64,000 nucleotides of DNA from Ohtaekwangia koreensis. GTDB taxonomy: Bacteria > Bacteroidota > Bacteroidia > Cytophagales > Cyclobacteriaceae. The stretch covers positions 813,501 through 877,500 of the forward strand of contig NZ_FUZU01000002.1 in the NCBI RefSeq assembly GCF_900167975.1, written 5' to 3'. Below, piece after piece: positions 8,574 to 17,077 of this stretch. The notes beneath the pieces are model-generated. The model made no database searches. It had not been told where the DNA came from and saw nothing but the letters and a program-made list of their open reading frames with translations. Position numbers and translations under genes: made by a program. The first letter of the stretch is position 1. Every line of letters starts with the position of its first letter.

Positions 8574-9488
8574 TCAGACCATTTTGTTTTGATAAGAAAG
8601 CGTAGCCGCTCCGTTGCGCACCTCTAGTGTACCTGCGCCACCATGGAGCCATGCAAGATTAGGATTTTCATGCCCTGTCGGGAATTGAAATGCTACCGGG
8701 TAATTATACCCGCTTGTATGATTTAAAATGATCTCTTCAACGGTCTCTCCAAAGCTCAGTTCAGAATCTTTTATATCCGTCATGTGCCCGACTATAATAC
8801 CGGCAAGTGCATTCAGCTTACCTGCACGTTTCAGTTGTGTCAGCATCCTGTCAAGTTTATACCGGTATTCATCAATCTCTTCTATGACCAGAATTTTACC
8901 GGTAGTATCCGGTTCGCTTGAAGTTCCGAGGGCATCGACAATCAAGGATAAATTGCCACCTATAACTTCACCACTTCCTGAACCATTTATACTATATTTA
9001 TTGAAGGGCACCTGGATGATGTCTGGCTTGTTAAACAAGATCCGTTGTAAGCTTGCGATGGATAGTATAGATGCTTCCTTCGGAAATAGAATGGGCATCG
9101 TAGCATGGATACTTTGAATTCCTAGGCTATATATTTTTAGATGTATAGCGGTAATGTCGCTAAAACCAATTATATACTTTGGTTTTTTTTGTAGCGATGA
9201 AAAGTCAATCTGGTCTACAATGCGTGTGCTGCCATATCCGCCCCGCGCACAAATGATCGCATGCACATCCGGATTATCAATCAAAAATTGAATGTCCGAT
9301 AAGCGCTGTTGATCCGTCCCTGCGAGGTAAGAGTGATCGTTGCTGAAAAGATTTTTTGCCAACACTACATTTAGCCCCCACGATTCAAAAGTTTTTATAG
9401 CGATATCCATATCGGATCTGGATACTTTTCTTCCGGGTGCAGTGATGGCTATAGTATTGCCGGCGTGAAGCGAAGGAGGAACGATCAT
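8574..9488 (-). CDS. ldcA: LD-carboxypeptidase (peptidase family S66)
   Basis: A 304-residue cytosolic-type serine peptidase with no signal peptide. Family S66 enzymes remove the terminal D-alanine from murein tetrapeptides during peptidoglycan recycling. The GGYGS turn lies at residues 83-87, the nucleophile is expected to be Ser110 in IIGFSDITAIH, the acidic residue lies in LVIEEIDEYRYKLDRML and the catalytic His in FPTGHENPNL near the C-terminus. All three catalytic positions are therefore present. The gene converges on the LysE gene and follows a terminator-like hairpin that separates it from the DUF1573 gene. Confidence 0.88.
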   Translation of the reverse strand: MIVPPSLHAGNTIAITAPGRKVSRSDMDIAIKTFESWGLNVVLAKNLFSNDHSYLAGTDQQRLSDIQFLIDNPDVHAIICARGGYGSTRIVDQIDFSSLQKKPKYIIGFSDITAIHLKIYSLGIQSIHATMPILFPKEASILSIASLQRILFNKPDIIQVPFNKYSINGSGSGEVIGGNLSLIVDALGTSSEPDTTGKILVIEEIDEYRYKLDRMLTQLKRAGKLNALAGIIVGHMTDIKDSELSFGETVEEIILNHTSGYNYPVAFQFPTGHENPNLAWLHGGAGTLEVRNGAATLSYQNKMV

Positions 9489-9514
9489 ATTGCAAATAAC
9501 ATCAACATCTATAA

Positions 9515-9549
9515 AAACAAAAAGCTGCCTTTGTTAAAGCAGCCCTTTG
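9515..9549 (-). terminator. Intrinsic terminator after the DUF1573 lipoprotein gene
   Basis: On the minus strand GCTGC (9539-9543) pairs with GCAGC (9524-9528), the stem is lengthened by flanking A-T and G-T pairs, and a run of T follows. It lies 27 bases after the stop of the DUF1573 gene. Confidence 0.65.
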
Positions 9550-9575
9550 TATTTAAAAAAACCTGTTTCTTATTC

Positions 9576-10121
9576 TTAGTGTGCAACCGGACCAGCGGAG
9601 CCAGCCTTCGGTGTTATCATCGCTTTGAAACGCAGCACAGTTTGTTTAGGCCACGTGTTTGCCATTACCGTAATGGTTTTGTTTTGCACACCTTGTTTAC
9701 CATTGCTATCAAACTTCGCTCTTACATAACCAGTTCCTCCCACGGGAATCGGATCTTTTGTAAAATCAGGCACAGTACATCCACATGAAGGTTGTGCACC
9801 TTGAATGATAAGTGGAGCTTCGCCTGTGTTCTTTACTTTATAGATAAACTCTACAGGATCGCCTTCTTTAATTGTACCAAAGTCATGCTCTGTGGTTTCA
9901 AATTCTATTTTAGGAAGCGGTCCTTCCGGTTTTTCTTCAGCCGCTGCTGTTGGGGTTGCAGCAATAGGCGATGGATTTGCAGCAGCCTTCTTGCCTTCAA
10001 CTTCGGCTAAACGACTTTCAAGTTCAGCAATTCTTTTTTCTGCATTGCGGTCTTTACAAGCAGTAAATGTTACCAGCACAGCAGCAAAGAATAAAAACGA
10101 TTTTGCGATTCCTGTTCTCAT
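9576..10121 (-). CDS. DUF1573-domain lipoprotein
   Basis: A 181-residue protein with a short signal peptide and a lipobox-like FTAC; a charged coiled stretch (residues 25-45) and an Ala/Pro-rich linker follow. From about residue 70 it carries one DUF1573 domain, an immunoglobulin-like beta domain, with the signatures TEHDFGTIKEGD, FIYKVKNTGEAPLII and PSCGCTVPDF. The CGC motif is typical of the family. The function of DUF1573 is not known; the location is periplasmic or outer-membrane-anchored. It is followed by a terminator and preceded by the YtxH gene 21 bases upstream, so the two may be co-transcribed. Confidence 0.85.
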   Translation of the reverse strand: MRTGIAKSFLFFAAVLVTFTACKDRNAEKRIAELESRLAEVEGKKAAANPSPIAATPTAAAEEKPEGPLPKIEFETTEHDFGTIKEGDPVEFIYKVKNTGEAPLIIQGAQPSCGCTVPDFTKDPIPVGGTGYVRAKFDSNGKQGVQNKTITVMANTWPKQTVLRFKAMITPKAGSAGPVAH

Positions 10122-10142
10122 ATATATCTTAAATCTTTTCGG

Positions 10143-10451
10143 TTATACCTTCTTACCACGAATCTGCTCTAAAAGTTCATCAACATCTTCAAGCAATCGT
10201 TCGGCTTTGTTTTTGGCTTCGTCAACTACCTTTTGGCCTTGTGATTTTGCTTCGCTTGTAAGCGGAGTGTCCTTGCCCTCAACAAAATCATTGATCATGT
10301 CCTGAAGCAACTTCCGGTATTTATCTAATTGGAAAGATAATTTTTCACGAGTATTGGAGCCTTTATCAGGCGCATAAAGAATACCCAGAATTGCACCGGT
10401 TGCTGCGCCCGCCAGGAACGCCATCAAAAAATTCCCACTCTTTTTGCTCAT
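10143..10451 (-). CDS. YtxH-family small membrane-associated protein
   Basis: A 102-residue protein with a glycine/alanine-rich hydrophobic segment at residues 8-27 ending in ILYAPDKGSNTREKL, the YtxH signature, followed by a long charged helix likely to form a coiled coil. YtxH proteins are general-stress-associated in Bacillus, but no biochemical function is established. The start ATG at 10451 and the neighbouring nusB and DUF1573 genes in the same direction give a small leftward cluster. Confidence 0.8.
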   Translation of the reverse strand: MSKKSGNFLMAFLAGAATGAILGILYAPDKGSNTREKLSFQLDKYRKLLQDMINDFVEGKDTPLTSEAKSQGQKVVDEAKNKAERLLEDVDELLEQIRGKKV

Positions 10452-10518
10452 AAAACTTTCAATATTAGTTACACTCAGAGCGCAAATTCAAAATTTTAAC
10501 AATTTTTAACAAACAGAA

Positions 10519-11658
10519 TTACTTATTGTCCATTAATCCTCGTCCGCTTTTTTTAAGGTCACCTTTTTCCTTCAGTTCTTTCGAGATAACGTCTAAAATT
10601 CCATTGATGAACTGACGGCTTTTTGGAGTGCTGTAATTTTTGGACAATTCAATATACTCATTGATTGTCACCTTCACGGGGATACTGGGGAACTCCAGTA
10701 ATTCTGCAATGGCCATCTCCAGGATCATGCGATCCGTTAACGGCAAACGGTCTACTTCCCAATTACGTGTATTGTTGGCAATCAGCTCCTTATACTTTCC
10801 TTCCAGGCTGGAAGCCTTCTTATAAAGTTTTTCAATAAAATCTTTATCCTCTTCCCAATTCACAGATAAAGTGTGGAGCGTAAGTGTACTCAATGATTCT
10901 CCATCAAATGATTTCACAGTTTTCTCCACAAGGCCTTTTACAATGTCCTTGTCTTCAGCCCATCGTAGAACTTCTTCTTCAAAAAATTCATTGATAATCG
11001 TTTTGCCAAGAATAACTTTTTTGAAAATATGATTGGCGAATTTTTTCTGATCCTCAATAGAAGGGCTCTTCCTGTCAAGGTAAGCCAGGTACTCATTATC
11101 CTGACGGATTACATCACGAAACCACCCTTTTACACGGTCGGCTTTATCCTGCCAGTGACGGCCAAGCTTCAGTGCATCTTTTTTCAACTCTTCGTGATTT
11201 CGAAGGGCGTTGATCCAGGCGTTATTAACAAAATTTTTATGACTGACTTTTTTATCAGCTTCAGCAATTTCTGCGAAGGCGGGAAGAAGACTTAATACAG
11301 CAATGTAGTGATCGTAGATTTTCTCGACCTCACTTACCATGTTCTTCAGAAAGAAGTCGCTGTCTTTTTTAGATTGCTTGCTATAGAATATGAAGCACTC
11401 ATTAACAACCTTCTTGATTTTGGCTTCATCATGATCAATGGAAGTTTCTCCTTGCTTGAATGCTTTTTCAAAAAGCTTGGTGGCCGTTTTCTTTTGTAAC
11501 GATAAGGCTGCTTTGTCCTGTACTTCCATCGAGTTCAGATCCGGGGCAAACTCCTCATTTATTTTTTCAAAGCACAATTCATAGTTGGCATCTTTACATT
11601 GTTGCAAAGCAAAAAGACTTTGCATGACTTTGATACGGAGACTTCTTCTGTTAAGCAT
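10519..11658 (-). CDS. nusB: Transcription antitermination factor NusB, extended form
   Basis: A 379-residue protein. The NusB fold occupies roughly the last 130 residues, with NRRSLRIKVMQSLFALQQ at the extreme N-terminus and the C-terminal blocks LPLTDRMILEMAIAELLEFPSIP, KVTINEYIELSKNYSTPKSRQFINGILD. NusB and NusE (S10) bind boxA in rRNA leader transcripts. Typical NusB is about 140 residues; the roughly 200-residue charged helical insertion between the first helix and the C-terminal core is the long form usual in Bacteroidota. Upstream on the minus strand lies a plausible promoter (TTG, 20 bases, TATTTTTA). Confidence 0.9.
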   Translation of the reverse strand: MLNRRSLRIKVMQSLFALQQCKDANYELCFEKINEEFAPDLNSMEVQDKAALSLQKKTATKLFEKAFKQGETSIDHDEAKIKKVVNECFIFYSKQSKKDSDFFLKNMVSEVEKIYDHYIAVLSLLPAFAEIAEADKKVSHKNFVNNAWINALRNHEELKKDALKLGRHWQDKADRVKGWFRDVIRQDNEYLAYLDRKSPSIEDQKKFANHIFKKVILGKTIINEFFEEEVLRWAEDKDIVKGLVEKTVKSFDGESLSTLTLHTLSVNWEEDKDFIEKLYKKASSLEGKYKELIANNTRNWEVDRLPLTDRMILEMAIAELLEFPSIPVKVTINEYIELSKNYSTPKSRQFINGILDVISKELKEKGDLKKSGRGLMDNK

Positions 11659-11689
11659 GATAAAGAACGATGGTTTTAAAAACTGGGCG

Positions 11690-11720
11690 TAAAAATAATG
11701 GATTGAAGTTCACAGTTCAA
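11690..11720 (-). promoter_or_regulatory. Putative nusB promoter
   Basis: On the minus strand, TTG (11718-11720) is followed after 20 bases by TATTTTTA (11690-11697), one mismatch from the TAnnTTTG -7 consensus, 31 bases before the nusB ATG. Confidence 0.4.
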
Positions 11721-11903
11721 CATTAAGTTAAGAGATGATCACGTGATTATTGTAGCTTTGCTATAATCTATCGGTTATATGTATTTCTAAATACGCTAAC
11801 TGGTAACTTTTTGACGATGATTTGTTAATGAGAAAACGATGCGTGGCCGTGGAACTATTGAAAGGATATTTCGTTTTAGCCTGAGCCACCAAATTTTCCC
11901 CGC

Positions 11904-13697
11904 ATGCGTGAACTGAAATATCTTAATAAGTATCTTTTCAAGTATAAGTGGCATCTCCTTCTTGGAACCATCTTCGTTATCCTGTCCAATATTTTTCAGA
12001 TCATTCCAGGTTTACTCGTCCGCGATTCCATTGACCTTGTAGTGGACAACATCCGTCTATATAAATCGATGGAGGGAACCGGTGTTCAGGATAATTTTTT
12101 CAAAGTGTTTGCTTTTGGTATTCTTATCTATGCAGGGTTGATCTTGTTGATGGCGCTGCTACGTGGAGTATTTCTATACTTCGTTCGGCAGACTTTGATC
12201 GTGATGTCGCGCCTCGTTGAATATGATTTGAAGAATGAAATATTTGAGCACTATCAAACTCTTCCCCTTAGCTTTTACAGGCGAAACAATACAGGCGATC
12301 TGATGAATCGCATCTCCGAAGATGTAAGCCGCGTGCGCATGTACCTTGGTCCTGCCATTATGTATGGCCTTACCCTAATCACTCTATTCCTGATGTTGAT
12401 TCCATTTATGTTTAGCATCAGTGCCAAGCTTACTTGGTATGCTTTGAGCCCGTTGCCATTGCTATCGCTCAGCATATTTTTGGTGAACAATATTATTGAA
12501 AAGCGTTCGGAAGAAATCCAGAGACATCAGTCACGTCTTTCAACTTTGGTACAAGAGGCTTTCAGCGGTATACGTGTGCTAAAATCATTTAACCGCGAAG
12601 CGCAGTCTGTAGAAAAATTTGAGAAGGCAAGTGATGCGTATAAGCATCAATCCCTGAAGCTTACCAAAATGCAATCGCTTTTCTTCCCAATCATTATGGG
12701 ACTTGTGGGCATTAGCACCATTCTTACAGTATATGCCGGTAGCACGGAAGTGATCAACGGAAATCTCACGTTCGGTAATATTGCTGAATTTATTATATAT
12801 GTAAACTTGCTCACATGGCCAGTAACGTCTCTTGGCTGGACGAGTAGTTTGGTGCAACGCGCAGAGGCTTCACAAAAAAGGATCAACGAATTTCTTCGGA
12901 CAAAAACCAATATCACTTCCGAGGAGGATCTGATACGCGATATAAAAGGCAAGGTAGAATTCAGAAATGTCTCGTTCACATATCCGGACACTGGTATAAA
13001 AGCGCTGAAGAATATTTCATTTGTGATCAACCCGGGAGAGTCACTTGCCATTATAGGAACAACGGGGTCAGGTAAAAGTACAGTGTCTAATCTTGTATCG
13101 CGATTATACGATGTACGTGAAGGCAGTATACTTATTGACGATGTACCAATCACACACTATAACCTGACTTCACTGCGAAGCCAGATTGGTTATGTGCCTC
13201 AGGATGTATTTTTATTCAGCGATACAATTTTTAATAATATAGGCTTCGGTATAAAAGACCCGGATCAGCAAAGAGTTATACAGGCTGCGAAAGATGCCGA
13301 TGTATATCAGAATATCATTGAATTCCCGCAAGGTTTTGAAACGCGAGTAGGAGAGCGTGGCATCACGCTTTCAGGTGGACAGAAGCAACGTGTATCTATA
13401 GCGCGTGCCATTGTAAGAGAGCCGAAAATATTAATGCTTGATGATGCACTTTCTGCAGTGGATACCAAAACAGAGAATAACATTTTAAACAGCATGCGTA
13501 GAATCATGCAGGGTCGTACTACCATTATTATATCTCACCGGGTGTCGTCTGCGAAACTTGCTAACCGCATTGTTGTTCTCGTAGATGGATTCGTAGTTGA
13601 AGAAGGCTCACACGACTCTCTGATAGAACGCAATGGCTTCTACAAAGATCTATACGAGAAGCAAGTTCAGATGGATGAAGAAGAGGCTAAAGGCTGA
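11904..13697 (+). CDS. ABC half-exporter with degenerate Walker B (MdlA-like)
   Basis: A 597-residue fused membrane/ATPase half-transporter. Six transmembrane helices span about residues 15-320. The ATPase has Walker A GTTGSGKST, the canonical signature LSGGQKQR and an H-loop ISHR, but Walker B reads LMLDDALSAVD, with Asp in place of the catalytic Glu. This is the pattern of MdlA-type or BmrC-type subunits of heterodimeric exporters, which keep only one hydrolytic site. The matching partner may be the gene at 15195-16967. Substrate unknown. The start ATG at 11904 opens directly into the family N-terminus. Confidence 0.9.
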   Translation: MRELKYLNKYLFKYKWHLLLGTIFVILSNIFQIIPGLLVRDSIDLVVDNIRLYKSMEGTGVQDNFFKVFAFGILIYAGLILLMALLRGVFLYFVRQTLIVMSRLVEYDLKNEIFEHYQTLPLSFYRRNNTGDLMNRISEDVSRVRMYLGPAIMYGLTLITLFLMLIPFMFSISAKLTWYALSPLPLLSLSIFLVNNIIEKRSEEIQRHQSRLSTLVQEAFSGIRVLKSFNREAQSVEKFEKASDAYKHQSLKLTKMQSLFFPIIMGLVGISTILTVYAGSTEVINGNLTFGNIAEFIIYVNLLTWPVTSLGWTSSLVQRAEASQKRINEFLRTKTNITSEEDLIRDIKGKVEFRNVSFTYPDTGIKALKNISFVINPGESLAIIGTTGSGKSTVSNLVSRLYDVREGSILIDDVPITHYNLTSLRSQIGYVPQDVFLFSDTIFNNIGFGIKDPDQQRVIQAAKDADVYQNIIEFPQGFETRVGERGITLSGGQKQRVSIARAIVREPKILMLDDALSAVDTKTENNILNSMRRIMQGRTTIIISHRVSSAKLANRIVVLVDGFVVEEGSHDSLIERNGFYKDLYEKQVQMDEEEAKG

Positions 13698-13713
13698 TTC
13701 ACTCAGCCTTTAG
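13687..13713 (+). terminator. Hairpin overlapping the 3' end of the ABC gene
   Basis: A perfect 11-base inverted repeat (CTAAAGGCTGA at 13687-13697, TCAGCCTTTAG at 13703-13713) with a 5-base loop. The stop codon lies in the left arm. No T-run follows directly, so it may act as a 3' stability hairpin or a weak terminator. Confidence 0.55.
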
Positions 13714-13797
13714 TAATATATATTCTTGTATTTTTCCCACTAAACATATCAGTGGCTCGATATAATCCAGCGAAATCTGCTTGAAAAAATGAGAGGT

Positions 13798-14376
13798 CTA
13801 GAAATTAAATCGGGCTCCTGTACCAGCAAATAAGCGCAACGTTAACCGATCAACCAGTTCAAGTTGAATGCTGGTCTCTGCAAATAAAGTTACGGGCACA
13901 TCTTCAAAAGTATATTCCATCCCGATAATGCCTTCAGGGCCGAAATCAAAATCGGTGCGGTCGTCATGCAGGTATATATTGTTGTCGTTAGGATCTCTAT
14001 ACCAGTAATCAACCTTGGCTACTTTCATGACAGCTCCAACTCCCCAATACCATTGGAACTTACCTTCAACGTCAGACACATCAAGGTCATGTTGAAATAG
14101 CAGACGCCCTTGAAGATATACCACGCTGCTCACATCCACCGATTCGTATGAATAGTTATCATAGCGACTCATGTGTTTGAAAGCATTTTTATAGTATCGT
14201 TTATCTGAATTTTTGAAAGCTGAACCTATTCCGAACTCAACCGCTTTTTCATTGGAGAGATAGCGCTTATACGTTACACCTGCAGGCAACCCAAGACGTA
14301 TTCCTATACCTTGCTGTTGTGCGTAGGCAGTTATCGTGATCGTGATAATGCAGATCGTAATAGCAATGCGTTTCAT
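13798..14376 (-). CDS. Exported beta-barrel protein, paralogue of its neighbour
   Basis: A 192-residue protein with a signal peptide (MKRIAITICIITITITAYAQ) and alternating hydrophobic/polar strands ending in an aromatic residue, GTGARFNF, as in small outer-membrane barrels. GIGIRLGLPAGVTYKRYL and GPEGIIGMEYTFEDVPVTLF match the positions of similar segments in the next gene upstream, so the two are tandem paralogues. I do not recognise a named family. Outer-membrane location is an inference from the C-terminal strand and signal peptide. It starts 18 bases after the upstream gene stops. Confidence 0.7.
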   Translation of the reverse strand: MKRIAITICIITITITAYAQQQGIGIRLGLPAGVTYKRYLSNEKAVEFGIGSAFKNSDKRYYKNAFKHMSRYDNYSYESVDVSSVVYLQGRLLFQHDLDVSDVEGKFQWYWGVGAVMKVAKVDYWYRDPNDNNIYLHDDRTDFDFGPEGIIGMEYTFEDVPVTLFAETSIQLELVDRLTLRLFAGTGARFNF

Positions 14377-14394
14377 AGTAGTGATTTTACTTTC

Positions 14395-15138
14395 TTAGAA
14401 AATATAGCGTAATCCGACTCCTCCTTCGGCGCGACTCCAGCCCGGGTCGAGCTGGACATCGGTGAAGTATTCAAGTTCCATGAAAGCAGAGATGGGTAAT
14501 TGAAAATAAGAATATTCAATGCCCACCACTGCCTGTGGCCCTTGCGTAAAGCGCGACACTGTAAAATTACCAATAGTATTATTTCCGTTAGGGTTAGAAT
14601 TATCAGTTTCTTCGTAGATATAGTCATACCGTATTTTGGAGTATTTCCATTCCCAGCCGGCACCAACATAGAGCTGTAACCCTTTTGAAATTATTTTAGC
14701 ATCGATGTGATAGAGAAATTTCAGTTCTCCGATAAAATCTGATTTTACAGTATGCGTCAGATAACGTACATCAGCGCCTTGTGAAAGTGTATCGCGCTGA
14801 TAAGATCTGAATCTTTCGCGGAAGTAACGATTATATAATCCGCTTGCAGGCTTACCTATATCTGCAGCTATAGCGAAGTTTTTATTGATATAGTACTTAT
14901 ATGTGAGGGCAAAAGGATCACCAAATTTCACCCCTATACCGTGATATGGATATTTACTCTTATCGAATACAGGGCAAACGATCTTGGCTTTATTTCCGCG
15001 AACGCGTGTTGCATTATAATTGAAACGCTCACGGGTATACGCACTCTTCCCGCCATTGTTTGTACGCGGACGTTGCGCAAGCGCACATACACCAAGCAGG
15101 CAAAATATAGAGACAAGCAGAGTTTTCTGAAAATGCAT
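14395..15138 (-). CDS. Exported beta-barrel protein, first of a tandem pair
   Basis: A 247-residue protein when started at the ATG at 15138, which gives the signal peptide MHFQKTLLVSIFCLLGVCALAQ; an in-frame extension to 15198 is possible but lacks a sensible signal. After a basic linker of about 35 residues comes a barrel-like domain with GIGVKFGDPFALTYKYYI, GPQAVVGIEYSYFQLPISAF and a C-terminal GGVGLRYIF. The pair shares this plan with the gene at 13798. Function unknown. Its -7 element lies five bases upstream of the ATG and overlaps an inverted repeat. Confidence 0.7.
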   Translation of the reverse strand: MHFQKTLLVSIFCLLGVCALAQRPRTNNGGKSAYTRERFNYNATRVRGNKAKIVCPVFDKSKYPYHGIGVKFGDPFALTYKYYINKNFAIAADIGKPASGLYNRYFRERFRSYQRDTLSQGADVRYLTHTVKSDFIGELKFLYHIDAKIISKGLQLYVGAGWEWKYSKIRYDYIYEETDNSNPNGNNTIGNFTVSRFTQGPQAVVGIEYSYFQLPISAFMELEYFTDVQLDPGWSRAEGGVGLRYIF

Positions 15139-15139
15139 T

Positions 15140-15164
15140 ACGGCAAATATAAGTGTTTTGCCGT
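15140..15164 (-). promoter_or_regulatory. -7 element inside an 8-base inverted repeat
   Basis: The minus strand carries TATATTTG (15144-15151), an exact TAnnTTTG match, five bases from the ATG at 15138. It overlaps the perfect repeat ACGGCAAA (15140-15147) / TTTGCCGT (15157-15164), which could be an operator. Confidence 0.45.
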
Positions 15165-15194
15165 GTACACATAAAATTCGGAGCGAAAGCTGAA

Positions 15195-16967
15195 TCAAAC
15201 AAACTCTTTATACTGCATCTTGTGGAGCTGGGCGTAATAGCCATCCTGTAAAAGCAGCTGATCATGGCGACCAACCTCTTTTATTTCTCCGTGATCCAGC
15301 ACAATAATCTTATCGGCTTTTTGGATGGTGGACAATCTATGTGCAATAACAATGGATGTTCTGCCGCTCATCATTTTAACAATAGCTGATTGAATCATCT
15401 CTTCTGTTTCTGAATCAACGGACGAAGTCGCCTCATCGAGCACCAGTATTTTAGGATTGAATACCATGGCGCGGATAAAGGAAATGAGTTGACGCTGTCC
15501 AACCGATAATGTAGCCCCGCGTTCCATTACGTTATATGAAAGCTTGCCGGGCAAGCGCTCAATAAATTTACGGGCACCCACAAGATCTGCTGCGTGCCAC
15601 ACCATTTCTTCAGTTACTTCAGCGTTGCCAAGCGTAATATTATTGAAAATGGTATCGGAAAATAAAAATACATCCTGCAACACAACACCTATATTCTTCC
15701 GAAGCGTACCGAGTTCGTATTGCTTCAAGTCAATACCATCAATTTTAATTGAGCCTTTGTTGATCTCGTAAAAACGATTGAGTAAATTAATGATAGACGA
15801 TTTACCTGCACCTGTGGCACCAACCAACGCCACAGTCTCCCCCGGTTGAATATGAAGACTGATATTTTTTAAAATATATTCTGGTTCGTTATAGGCAAAC
15901 CACACGCTTTCAAATTTTACATCACCATGAAGGTGCTCAGGTTTATGGTTGCCGTTTTGCTGTACATGCTCTTCTTCGTCCAGTAAATTCATGATGCGGG
16001 CCGAACTTACTATACCCATCTGTAAAGTATTGTAACGATCTGCAATCATGCGAATAGGCCTGAAGAACATTTGTATATACATGATGAACGCAATCAGTTT
16101 ACCAATGGTAACACCCGTTTCTTCATAGTGAATGATACCTTTGGCTCCATACCAAACCAACAGTCCTATACCGGCTGCCGCTATAATTTCTGCTACCGGG
16201 TAGTATATAGAATAGTAGAGTACAGACCGAAGGTTTGACTGCTTGTGCTCTTCGTTGATCTCCCTGAATTTTTCGAATTCTCTTTTTTCACTACCAAAGA
16301 TCTGCACGATGTTCATACCGGTAATGTGTTCCTGCACAAATGTATTCAAGTTTGCTACCGCGTTACGTACTTCATTGAATGCAACTTTGATTTTCTCTTT
16401 GAATACATAGGTACTGATCAGCAACAAAGGCAGTGTTGATAAACTTAGTAAAGCCAGTCGCCAGTCCTGGTAAAACATAAAGCCCAGTATAAAAATGATT
16501 TGAAGTAAATCGCCCGCCATAGCAGCAAGTCCTTCACTGAAAACATCAGCAAGTGTTTCTACATCCGAGATCGTGCGCGTTACGAGTCTTCCGATAGGAG
16601 TCTTATCAAAGAATTTTAAACGAAGGCTGATGATGTGTTCGTACAGCTTCATGCGAATGTCGCGGATTACCTGTTGACCAAGCCACCCGGATATATAGGT
16701 GTGAAAATATTGTGCAATGGAGTTGATGACGAGTAGTACCATCAATACAATCATCATACGTACCATGGCATCATAGTTTCCAAACGCCACGTCATGGTCC
16801 AATGTATGCTGGATCAGGATGGGTCGTGTAGGAGCCAGTACACCGAGTACAACCGTCAGCAAAATCACCAGAATGAAACGACCCTTATAAGGTCTTACAA
16901 ACTTCATCAGGCGGCTAAGCACTGACCAGTCAATAATGTTTCCGCTGCTTACTTTCTCTTTCTCCAC
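15195..16967 (-). CDS. ABC half-exporter with degenerate signature motif (MdlB-like)
   Basis: A 590-residue half-transporter with six membrane helices (about residues 25-310) and an ATPase. Walker A is GATGAGKSS, Walker B is the complete ILVLDEATSSVD and the H-loop is IAHRLST, but the signature reads LSVGQRQ instead of LSGGQ. LSVGQ is typical of MdlB-like subunits. Together with the gene at 11904 it could form a heterodimer with one working and one degenerate ATP site. I chose the GTG at 16967 because homologues begin close to this point; a TTG at 17021 would add 18 residues. Substrate unknown. Confidence 0.88.
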   Translation of the reverse strand: MEKEKVSSGNIIDWSVLSRLMKFVRPYKGRFILVILLTVVLGVLAPTRPILIQHTLDHDVAFGNYDAMVRMMIVLMVLLVINSIAQYFHTYISGWLGQQVIRDIRMKLYEHIISLRLKFFDKTPIGRLVTRTISDVETLADVFSEGLAAMAGDLLQIIFILGFMFYQDWRLALLSLSTLPLLLISTYVFKEKIKVAFNEVRNAVANLNTFVQEHITGMNIVQIFGSEKREFEKFREINEEHKQSNLRSVLYYSIYYPVAEIIAAAGIGLLVWYGAKGIIHYEETGVTIGKLIAFIMYIQMFFRPIRMIADRYNTLQMGIVSSARIMNLLDEEEHVQQNGNHKPEHLHGDVKFESVWFAYNEPEYILKNISLHIQPGETVALVGATGAGKSSIINLLNRFYEINKGSIKIDGIDLKQYELGTLRKNIGVVLQDVFLFSDTIFNNITLGNAEVTEEMVWHAADLVGARKFIERLPGKLSYNVMERGATLSVGQRQLISFIRAMVFNPKILVLDEATSSVDSETEEMIQSAIVKMMSGRTSIVIAHRLSTIQKADKIIVLDHGEIKEVGRHDQLLLQDGYYAQLHKMQYKEFV

Positions 16968-17077
16968 GGTGGTTGGAATTTCTTTACAATGGCTTTCGGG
17001 GTGAACGTTGAATCGAAACAACTTGTTCAGGTCGGCCTGGTAAATTTCGAAACATGCAGTACGTCAAGTAAGAAAGT

